From: Anaerolineae bacterium
GTDB lineage: Bacteria > Chloroflexota > Anaerolineae > DUEN01
Direction: 5' to 3'
Length of the DNA: 12,439 bases
Assembly (NCBI GenBank): GCA_021159845.1
Contig: JAGHDS010000107.1
Coordinates: 1 to 12,439, forward strand
Under the pieces are notes generated by a model that worked only from the letters and a program-made list of their open reading frames with translations, was not told where the DNA came from and searched no databases. Positions within the stretch are counted from its first letter, which is position 1. Every line of letters begins with the position of its first letter. This document shows positions 7,577-12,439 of this stretch, in pieces. The translations under genes were made by a program, and so were the position numbers.

Positions 7577-8565
7577 GACGCCTGCTCGGGTGTCACCGAT
7601 GAGGTTGTGACCGCATCGGCCGCTCGCAGTCGCCACCACAGCACGCCGCCTGGAAGGCTGGAGACGATGATAATGGCCTGCATCAGCAGCGACACGGTCA
7701 ACGACAGTCCTTTGGGGATGCCGAGGAGACCGAAGAAGAACGGGTATACGTTCTGGTTGACTCCGATGCCACCAATGGAGATGGGGACCAGGAGCACTAG
7801 GGCGATGAGAGGGTTGAAGAGGCAAATGTAGAGCAGGGGGATGCCACCGCCCACCGACTCGGCCAACAGCCAATTGACGAGGTTGGTCAGCATGAGCCCT
7901 ACCAGGGCAATCAGCAACGCCAGAGCTATCGCCCCGTAGCGGAATCGGTAGGCACCAAAGGCCTCGGAGATGCGAGTGTACGTGGGGGCCAGTGGGGCCA
8001 GCCATTGCCTCTGGAACAGTCGCCCTACCAGGGCGCGCAGCCGTCGGCTGAGCAACATGCCGAACCCCCCGGCGATTACGGCCAATGAGAGGAAGGCCAT
8101 GTACTCGACGAGCCGCAGTTCGCCGCCCTGCCCGATGACGTTGACCACGGCGATGGCGGCGAGCACGGCCGCACCCATGTACGCGATGAGGCCGACGATT
8201 CGATCCACGATCACCGAGACCGCGGCATCGGCCACGCGGGTGGTATAGCGGGATAGCCCATACCCGCGCATCACATCGCCGCCGACGTTGGCGGGCAGGA
8301 AGTTGTTGAAGAATACGCCCACGAAGGTATAGGCCAACAACACGCGTAGCGGCACGCGAACCCCCTGGGCTCGCAAGAGGACTTGCCATTTCACCGCGTT
8401 CAGGGATATCGCGCCCAGGTATAGCACCAGGGCAAGTAGCAAATACACGATCTTGGCCGAGATAAGCATTTGCCCCACCTCGGCCAAGTTCACGCGATGG
8501 AACACCCACGCGATCAGGGCCACGCTGATGACCACCTTGATCGCCGTGGCGAGTTTATCTTTCAA
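7573..8565 (-). CDS. Flippase-like integral membrane protein (LPG_synthase_TM / UPF0104 family)
   Basis: 330 residues from a TTG start at 8565 that has a strong GAGGTG site 7 nt before it, inside the end of the GT2 gene (11-nt overlap). About eight hydrophobic helices are seen, with the family's conserved loop FFNNFLPANVGGDVMRGYGL (residues 85-104), then ADAAVSVIVDRIVGL (112-126), and PISIGGIGVNQN (261-272) near the C-terminus. This is the membrane half found in MprF, without its aminoacyl-transferase domain. Stand-alone members, including the archaeal AglD-associated region, are linked to lipid flipping or glycolipid handling. Coupled to a GT2 gene on one side and an HD phosphohydrolase on the other, it could translocate or process the lipid-linked product of the GT2. 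The transported molecule is inferred, not shown. Confidence 0.85.
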   Translation of the reverse strand: MKDKLATAIKVVISVALIAWVFHRVNLAEVGQMLISAKIVYLLLALVLYLGAISLNAVKWQVLLRAQGVRVPLRVLLAYTFVGVFFNNFLPANVGGDVMRGYGLSRYTTRVADAAVSVIVDRIVGLIAYMGAAVLAAIAVVNVIGQGGELRLVEYMAFLSLAVIAGGFGMLLSRRLRALVGRLFQRQWLAPLAPTYTRISEAFGAYRFRYGAIALALLIALVGLMLTNLVNWLLAESVGGGIPLLYICLFNPLIALVLLVPISIGGIGVNQNVYPFFFGLLGIPKGLSLTVSLLMQAIIIVSSLPGGVLWWRLRAADAVTTSSVTPEQAS

Positions 8566-9532
8566 TCGGTTTCACCTCGTGTACTGGGCTTACGATGGTC
8601 TCCTCGTGTTTGCGCCCGGTCCATTCCTGCTCCGCCTGGGCGAGGTTCGTCTTCTGACTCCACGCCATATCCCAGACCGTGTGGAGCTCCTTCTTGATGG
8701 CGAAATCGTACCATCCTAGTAGCCGGGCCCATGCCTCCAGCACCGCCAAGACTCCCAGCGTGAACAGCAGGCGAATCGCTCCCCACATCTCCCGCAGGGC
8801 TATCTTGATGACACGGCCGTTCTGGATGCTGGCGACCTTATAGCCGTACTTGTGCTTGAGGTACAGGTGGCCCGCGTGGTTACGGCGCCGTTGTCGGACG
8901 AACTCGCTCACGGTCTCGGGCCCGGAATTGTAGACGACCGCATCGGGCGCGTACCGAACCTGGAGGCCACGCTGGATGACCAATGCCTCTACAAAGGCCT
9001 CGTCCATCGCTACATCGGGAGGAATGCGATCGAACACCTTTCGGAACGCGATGAGCTCGCCCAGCCGAGGGATGTCCAGGCACAACTCGTGTTCCATGCG
9101 TAAGCGCAGATGTGTGAACAGCCCTACCAGATGATCGGGAGTGTTCAATGGCACCTTATGCGCTCCCGTCATGCCGACTTTCGGGTCGGCGAACATGCGC
9201 ACCAGGTTCTCGATCGCATCCTCGCGTGGCAGTGTATCGCCGCTCTCCAGGACGCAGATGTCCTCCCGAGCATGTTGCAGGAATACATTGATGGCGGAGG
9301 TCTTCCCCTCGCGTCGCGGCTGCACGAACAATCGTATGCGCGGGTCCTTTTCCATGTACTCTTGCACGATGGGGACCGTGCGGTCGGTACAGCCGGATGC
9401 TACGACGATGATTTCCGTGATTTCCACGTCGTATAGATGCTGATGGATCAAAGCGTCCAGCAGCGCGCCGATATTGGCCTCTTCATTGTAGGCCGTGACC
9501 CCCACGCTGCAACGGATTTTCTCCTGATTCAA
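8555..9532 (-). CDS. Family 2 (GT-A) glycosyltransferase with C-terminal membrane segment
   Basis: 325 residues from a TTG start at 9532, backed by GGAGGG 6 nt upstream. GT-A motifs in order: SVGVTAYNEEANIGALLDAL (residues 9-28, nucleotide binding), EIIVVASGCTDRT (40-52), RREGKTSAIN (73-82), VLESGDTLP (94-102, at the usual DxD place), MDEAFVEALVIQRGLQVRYA (176-195, with D177-E178 as candidate catalytic base), and RQRRRNHAGH (213-222, the Q/RxxRW-like acceptor region). A hydrophobic stretch about 250-273 may sit on or in the membrane. The DxD slot reads S97-G98-D99, so the first Asp is Ser, preceded by Glu. It likely adds a sugar from a nucleotide donor to a lipid acceptor at the inner membrane face. 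Donor and acceptor are unknown. First gene of the coupled minus-strand trio. Confidence 0.85.
   Translation of the reverse strand: MNQEKIRCSVGVTAYNEEANIGALLDALIHQHLYDVEITEIIVVASGCTDRTVPIVQEYMEKDPRIRLFVQPRREGKTSAINVFLQHAREDICVLESGDTLPREDAIENLVRMFADPKVGMTGAHKVPLNTPDHLVGLFTHLRLRMEHELCLDIPRLGELIAFRKVFDRIPPDVAMDEAFVEALVIQRGLQVRYAPDAVVYNSGPETVSEFVRQRRRNHAGHLYLKHKYGYKVASIQNGRVIKIALREMWGAIRLLFTLGVLAVLEAWARLLGWYDFAIKKELHTVWDMAWSQKTNLAQAEQEWTGRKHEETIVSPVHEVKPIER
8573..8578 (-). promoter_or_regulatory. Shine-Dalgarno deciding the TTG start of the flippase-like gene
   Basis: On the minus strand this reads GAGGTG, 7 nt before TTG 8565. It lies inside the GT2 coding end and supports TTG as the true start and re-initiation after the GT2 stop. 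Confidence 0.7.
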
Positions 9533-9538
9533 AGCTCG

Positions 9539-9544
9539 CCCTCC
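9539..9544 (-). promoter_or_regulatory. Shine-Dalgarno deciding the TTG start of the GT2 gene
   Basis: Minus strand GGAGGG, 6 nt before TTG 9532. It makes TTG the best start, since the protein then begins eight residues before the conserved SVGVTAYNEE strand. Confidence 0.65.
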
Positions 9545-9576
9545 ACTCCGGGAATAGGGCCTTATCCTTGCACCTC

Positions 9577-9582
9577 ATTATA
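9577..9582 (-). promoter_or_regulatory. Candidate sigma-70-type -10 box for the GT2-flippase-HD operon
   Basis: The minus strand reads an exact TATAAT here, in an otherwise GC-rich intergenic gap. A start about 7 nt downstream would give a leader near 38 nt before TTG 9532. The -35 is poor: TCGACC at 9603-9598 matches four of six but at 15-nt spacing, and TCTCGA at 17 nt matches less well. The rest of the 9533-9766 gap shows only short hairpins (for example GAGAA-CGC-TTCTC at 9692-9704) and no convincing terminator or gene. Confidence 0.45.
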
Positions 9583-9766
9583 CCCGATGGTATCCCCGGT
9601 CGAGAAATCGCCGCTTGTCGATAACGGCTTGGCTGCATTTCCAAGAGTTTGTTGGGGGAGTGGGCCAGAGCGTCGCCTGGCTGTTGTGGTGGAGAACGCT
9701 TCTCGCGAGGGATGATCTTTGAGGCTGCCTGATGGGAACCTCGCCCCGTTGCGTTTCAGCAGTCTC

Positions 9767-10876
9767 TCAGGTACCCTCTAGCACATGCCTGAACAGCGCT
9801 TCGTACTGATCGGTGACGGCGTCCCACGAGTACGTCCGGCGCACGTGTTCCTCGGCACGACGACGATAGCTTTCCACCAGCTTCGGATCGCCTATCAGAC
9901 GTTCCAGGATGGGGCGCAAGCCGGTGGCTCCCCCCTTCCCAGGATAGCTGAACCCGGCTCTGTCGATCGTCTCCAGGTTCTCCGGCGTGTCGTGGACGAC
10001 TACGCAATTGCCAAAGGCCATTGCCTCGATCAAGGCAGGGTGCGTTCCCCCCACTCCCGACGTCTCCACGAATAGGTAGGCGTTCGACCCGAGCTCGTGG
10101 TAAGCGGCCCCGAACTGATACCCCGTGAAGACGATGCGGGGATCATCTCCTGCCGCATTCTTCAACAGAGTCTGGTACTCGCTCGCATAAGGTGCGTCCC
10201 CGACGATGACACACTTCATATCCGTGTCTAACTCGCGAAAAGCCTCCACCAGATGATGAGCGCAATTCTCGGGGACGAGACGTCCTACGAAGAGCACGTA
10301 ACGTCTGGGTTCCAAGCCAAAGCGTTGCAAGGTAGGCCCCGGTGCGACGCGTGGCACGTCGGCCCCATAGGCGATGTAGGTCGTCTCGATGCCATATACA
10401 TCGCGATAGTAAGCCTGAACGACGCGCGAATCGGTGACTACAGCGTTGGCCAGCCGGCCGGACATACGCTCCGCAAAGCGGATATACTGTTTGGCCACCG
10501 TTGGCCACTTATCGCGCTTCCAATCCAGGCCATCGACATTGATGATCGTCTTCTCCCCTGCCAGCCGGGGAATCCATGTGACCAACGCGTTCCCCGCAAT
10601 GAAGTAAAGACAGATGTCGTACCCCTGCCCTAGCGCGTGCAGCGATGAGAGAAAGCTGTGGACGATGGTGTCCAGATACTTGTTGGGGATCGTCGGCAGT
10701 TTGATCAGCCGCATGCCTTTGTAAAAGGGAGAGGAATATGTGATGTGATGGCTGCGACAATACACGCTGACCTGGTGCCCCCGTTGAGCCAGGCGGGAGC
10801 CTAACTCCTCCACGCAGGTCTCAAAGCCAGAATATGAGGCGGGTACGCCGCGAGTTCCCATCAGTGCGATCTTCAT
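9767..10876 (-). CDS. DUF1972 / GT4-type glycosyltransferase (rhamnosyltransferase-like)
   Basis: 369 residues from ATG 10876; the ribosome site is weak. The N-terminal domain carries the DUF1972 signature: MKIALMGTRGVPASYSGFET (1-20), CVEELGSRLAQRGHQVSVYC (21-40), YFIAGNA (91-97) and INVDGLDWKRDKW (112-124). The C-terminal GT4 domain has YVLFVGRLVPENCAHHLVEA (193-212), CVIVGDAP (222-229), and the donor-site region SGVGGTHPALIEAMAFGNCV (273-292) with E284. The fold is GT-B, retaining, cytoplasmic. Characterised DUF1972 relatives include capsule rhamnosyltransferases of the Cps2T type, but the sugar cannot be assigned here. It lies 234 nt upstream of the GT2 gene on the same strand and 173 nt downstream of the arsR-like gene. 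Both gaps are large enough for separate promoters, though no clear one is seen before it. Confidence 0.88.
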   Translation of the reverse strand: MKIALMGTRGVPASYSGFETCVEELGSRLAQRGHQVSVYCRSHHITYSSPFYKGMRLIKLPTIPNKYLDTIVHSFLSSLHALGQGYDICLYFIAGNALVTWIPRLAGEKTIINVDGLDWKRDKWPTVAKQYIRFAERMSGRLANAVVTDSRVVQAYYRDVYGIETTYIAYGADVPRVAPGPTLQRFGLEPRRYVLFVGRLVPENCAHHLVEAFRELDTDMKCVIVGDAPYASEYQTLLKNAAGDDPRIVFTGYQFGAAYHELGSNAYLFVETSGVGGTHPALIEAMAFGNCVVVHDTPENLETIDRAGFSYPGKGGATGLRPILERLIGDPKLVESYRRRAEEHVRRTYSWDAVTDQYEALFRHVLEGT

Positions 10877-11002
10877 AGTGCATTCACTACGTCGGGTGAG
10901 CCATCGCTATGCGCGACGAGACCTTGCGACATCACATGGGGATGAGAAAGGCGAGAACATCGGCCGTGCCAAGCTGGCAGGCCCACGCGGTTAGAACTCA
11001 TA

Positions 11003-11014
11003 AGGGCTGGCCCT
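11003..11014 (-). terminator. Possible short hairpin after the arsR-like gene
   Basis: AGGG (11003-11006) and CCCT (11011-11014) enclose a 4-nt loop; on the minus strand TTATG follows, not a real T-run. It lies 36 nt past the arsR-like stop. The stem is only four pairs, so it is a weak candidate. The rest of the 173-nt gap (10877-11049) shows no gene and no clear promoter. Confidence 0.15.
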
Positions 11015-11049
11015 CGTCTGTGCCATCGGCGTTCCGTGTGTCGAACGGA

Positions 11050-11418
11050 CTAGCCGTGTTGAACATGCGAGAGGCCCTGGAGGAAGAGCGTCAAGATGTG
11101 CTCATCGTCCAAGGCATAGAAGATATGTCGTCCGACTCGGCGGGCCCGCACTATACGTAACTGCCGCAACATCCGCAATTGATGGGAAACGGCCGATTGT
11201 TCCATGTTCAGACAATGCGCCAGATCCCCAACGCATAGCTCGGTCTCCTGCAAAGCCGAGATAAGCCGCACCCGGGTAGGGTCGCTAAGCGCCTTAAAGG
11301 TCTCAGCCAATCTGGCAGCCGTGCGTTCATCGAGCAGGTGGCGGGCGGCGATGCGAACAGCCGCCTCGTCAGTATGTTCACCTCCACACTGCCCGGGTGA
11401 CTTATCTTGATCCGTCAT
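11050..11418 (-). CDS. ArsR/SmtB-family metal-responsive repressor
   Basis: I start at ATG 11418 because GGGAGG lies 7 nt upstream; an upstream in-frame ATG (11472) would overlap the small membrane gene and lacks support. 122 residues. A winged helix covers about 35-102: ETFKALSDPTRVRLISAL, ELCVGDLAHCL, recognition helix EQSAVSHQLRMLRQL, wing RRVGRHIFYAL. Both SmtB metal-site patterns are kept: alpha3N with C11 and H15 (CGGEH) plus C62 and D65 (ELCVGDL), and alpha5 with D105, H107, H118 and H121. The alpha5 spacing (+2, +11, +3) equals SmtB, with His at the last ligand as in CzrA. Such proteins bind operator DNA until zinc (or Cd/Co) releases them. No transporter or metallothionein is in the window, and no clear operator is seen. 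It follows the small membrane gene by 16 nt, so it is probably in the coaE run. Confidence 0.85.
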   Translation of the reverse strand: MTDQDKSPGQCGGEHTDEAAVRIAARHLLDERTAARLAETFKALSDPTRVRLISALQETELCVGDLAHCLNMEQSAVSHQLRMLRQLRIVRARRVGRHIFYALDDEHILTLFLQGLSHVQHG

Positions 11419-11425
11419 GGCCTGG

Positions 11426-11431
11426 CCTCCC
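11426..11431 (-). promoter_or_regulatory. Shine-Dalgarno deciding the arsR-like start
   Basis: Minus strand GGGAGG, 7 nt before ATG 11418, in the gap after the small membrane protein gene. It selects the 122-residue form over the 140-residue one. Confidence 0.7.
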
Positions 11432-11434
11432 TTT

Positions 11435-11638
11435 TTACTCTTCATCCTCTTCCCAGCTAATGATCCAAACACACAAGCCGGCCAGCAAAATCGTCGCGAT
11501 CCCCAGAGCGAGCCACTGCCCTATCCGAAACCCCACATTGCGCGCGGACCACGCGACGATGACCAGCATTCCGAGCGATAGTATAACCCAAGCGCTCAAG
11601 TTGGGGTGCTCCTGGTAGAATTGTCGCAAAGCATTCAT
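11435..11638 (-). CDS. Small two-helix membrane protein, function unknown
   Basis: 67 residues. Its ATG overlaps the coaE stop as ATGA (11635-11638), and GGGAGAG lies just upstream inside the coaE end, so it looks translated and coupled. The N-terminus (MNALRQFYQEHPNLSAW) is followed by a hydrophobic helix at about 14-32 (LSAWVILSLGMLVIVAWSA), a short loop with RNVGFRIGQ, a second helix at about 41-61 (WLALGIATILLAGLCVWIIS), and an acidic tail WEEDEE. Both ends probably face the same side. I do not recognise a named family and assign no function. Its position between coaE and the arsR-like gene may just reflect a housekeeping operon. Membrane-like composition and tidy gene boundaries make it more than a chance frame. 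Confidence 0.7.
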   Translation of the reverse strand: MNALRQFYQEHPNLSAWVILSLGMLVIVAWSARNVGFRIGQWLALGIATILLAGLCVWIISWEEDEE

Positions 11639-12276
11639 GTGTGCTCTCCCTTAACTCGTCGACGAGATTCCACAAATGCCTGCCAGGCGGCCCGTACCTG
11701 CGAGACCGTCTCTTCCAGCGCGCCGTCGTTGCGGATTACCACGTCGGCCTGCCGCACCTTGACCTCTTGAGGGGACTGCGCCGCCATACGCCGGCGTGCT
11801 TCCTCTTCTGACATGCCCCGCTGTTCCCATAGGCGTTGGAGCTGGCGTTCCGGAGAGGCAGTGACCACCCAGACTTGGTCACACAGGGAAAGCACGAGCC
11901 CGGATTCCAGTAGCTTGATCGCCTCGATGACCACCACCGGCTCAGCCTTTCCCGGGGGCGTCTCCGCCTCGATGTGCTCCAATTCCTGCCGAATGAGCTC
12001 ATACACGGCGGGGTGCACGATCGCTTCCAGGCGCTTCAGAGCGGCGGGATTGTTGAAGACGATCTCCGCCAGCCGCCCCCGATCGATGGTCCCGTCCTCG
12101 CGTGCCAGATCAGCGCCGAAAGCATCCAGTACAGCTTGATAGGCGGGACCTCCTGGCGCCATAGCCTGATGAGCGACCTTATCTGCGTCGATGACGTGCG
12201 CGCCCAGCTCAGCCAACATCCGGGCGACCGTGCTCTTCCCTGTAGCGATATTCCCCGTTAGTCCGATCACGATCAT
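11635..12276 (-). CDS. coaE: Dephospho-CoA kinase
   Basis: 213 residues, normal for CoaE, which phosphorylates the ribose 3'-OH of dephospho-CoA with ATP in the last step of coenzyme A synthesis in the cytoplasm. Seen: P-loop GLTGNIATGKST (residues 5-16, K14), HVIDADKVAHQAM (27-39) with D30 and D32 of the substrate site, LEAIVHPAVYELIRQEL (83-99), VVVIEAIKLLESGL (114-127), the equivalent of the usual 'PLLfE' segment, and the lid region PERQLQRLWEQRGMSEEEA (142-160). ATG 12276 is chosen because an in-frame stop lies four codons upstream. Its own ribosome site is poor (GAGG about 14 nt away), which suggests coupling to the ABC-F gene ending 9 nt earlier. It overlaps the small membrane gene by 4 nt. 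Confidence 0.95.
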   Translation of the reverse strand: MIVIGLTGNIATGKSTVARMLAELGAHVIDADKVAHQAMAPGGPAYQAVLDAFGADLAREDGTIDRGRLAEIVFNNPAALKRLEAIVHPAVYELIRQELEHIEAETPPGKAEPVVVIEAIKLLESGLVLSLCDQVWVVTASPERQLQRLWEQRGMSEEEARRRMAAQSPQEVKVRQADVVIRNDGALEETVSQVRAAWQAFVESRRRVKGEHT

Positions 12277-12285
12277 GATAACGGA

Positions 12286-12439
12286 TCATGCCTCTGCCAA
12301 CGCCATCCACTGCTCCCACAGCGCGTGGAGCCGTTCCTCCGTGGCCGCATAGGCGGCACCCAGACGCTCCACCTGGTCGAGGGCTTGCCGCCGACTGGCC
12401 TCCTCGATGGCTTGCCCTAGCCGGGCGAGCTCCTGTTCC
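12286..12439 (-). CDS. C-terminal end of an ABC-F family ATPase (partial)
   Basis: An open minus-strand frame enters from the right edge and stops with TGA at 12288-12286, giving 50 residues. They form a charged coiled coil that ends AATEERLHALWEQWMALAEA. This matches the C-terminal helical hairpin of Uup/EttA-type ABC-F proteins, which usually end in a similar 'L...WEeLa' pattern. These are soluble tandem ATPases acting at the ribosome. The ATPase domains lie outside the window, so the call rests on the tail and its coding frame alone; another coiled-coil protein remains possible. It is followed after 9 nt by coaE. Confidence 0.6.
   Translation of the reverse strand, partial: EQELARLGQAIEEASRRQALDQVERLGAAYAATEERLHALWEQWMALAEA

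Noticed and set aside
7577..8509. Long N-terminal extension of the HD protein (518 residues in total)
   Set aside because: The extra 311 residues are the flippase-like gene read in another frame; ATG 7576 with ATGA coupling gives a normal HD protein.
9724..9745. Imperfect GAGG/CCTC hairpin after the GT4 gene as a terminator
   Set aside because: Only four outer pairs with internal mismatches and no T-run on the minus strand.
11375..11380. TGTTCA resembling an SmtB/ArsR operator half-site
   Set aside because: It lies inside the regulator's own coding sequence (Glu-His codons) with no matching half-site at the right spacing; a similar GAACAT near 11061 is also coding.
11419..11472. Longer form of the ArsR-like protein starting at ATG 11472
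   Set aside because: It would overlap the small membrane gene and has no good ribosome site, while GGGAGG is ideally placed for ATG 11418.
12264..12289. Alternative ATG at 12289 overlapping the ABC-F stop as ATGA
   Set aside because: It is out of frame with coaE and opens only a short charged peptide; the P-loop frame begins at ATG 12276.

Overview
This 12.4 kb window is GC-rich bacterial chromosome and looks like Chloroflexota (Anaerolineae, Caldilineae or Thermoflexia type). The clues are a DUF4012 protein, a DUF2723 membrane glycosyltransferase, secreted proteins built from CARDB, SH3 and DUF11 modules with Thr/Pro linkers, and a dephospho-CoA kinase with a GNIATGKST P-loop. The phylum is an inference; no rRNA or taxonomic marker is present. 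I see no tRNA, rRNA, CRISPR array, transposase or phage gene.

Layout: (1) 1-6938, plus strand, one tight gene run: the 3' part of a class I methyltransferase, a secreted clan GH-A-like glycoside hydrolase with two CARDB domains, a secreted SH3-DUF11 protein with Thr/Pro-rich linkers and a C-terminal LPPTG, a DUF2723 (TMEM260-type) multispanning glycosyltransferase, and a DUF4012 membrane-anchored protein. Gaps are 7-25 nt. (2) 6953-9532, minus strand, converging on the first run with only 14 bp between stop codons: a GT2 glycosyltransferase, then a flippase-like protein of the LPG-synthase-TM family, then an HD-domain phosphohydrolase. These overlap by 11 and 4 nt, so they are probably translationally coupled. 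A TATAAT box lies 38 nt before the GT2 start. (3) 9767-10876, minus: a DUF1972/GT4 glycosyltransferase. (4) 11050-12439, minus: the C-terminal end of an ABC-F ATPase, coaE, a 67-residue two-helix membrane protein, and an SmtB-type ArsR-family regulator.

Regions 1-3 read as a cell-surface glycan or glycoprotein locus. Cytoplasmic and membrane glycosyltransferases, a putative lipid or polymer translocation protein and a DUF2723 enzyme sit beside two exported proteins that could be substrates (Thr/Pro linkers, Ig-like domains) or processing enzymes (the hydrolase). Region 4 is a housekeeping run (coenzyme A synthesis, ribosome-associated ATPase) ending in a regulator that keeps both metal-site patterns of SmtB but has no metal transporter in view.

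The most interesting candidate system is bacterial TMEM260-like protein O-glycosylation with an adjacent candidate acceptor. This is a hypothesis from gene content, not something the sequence proves.
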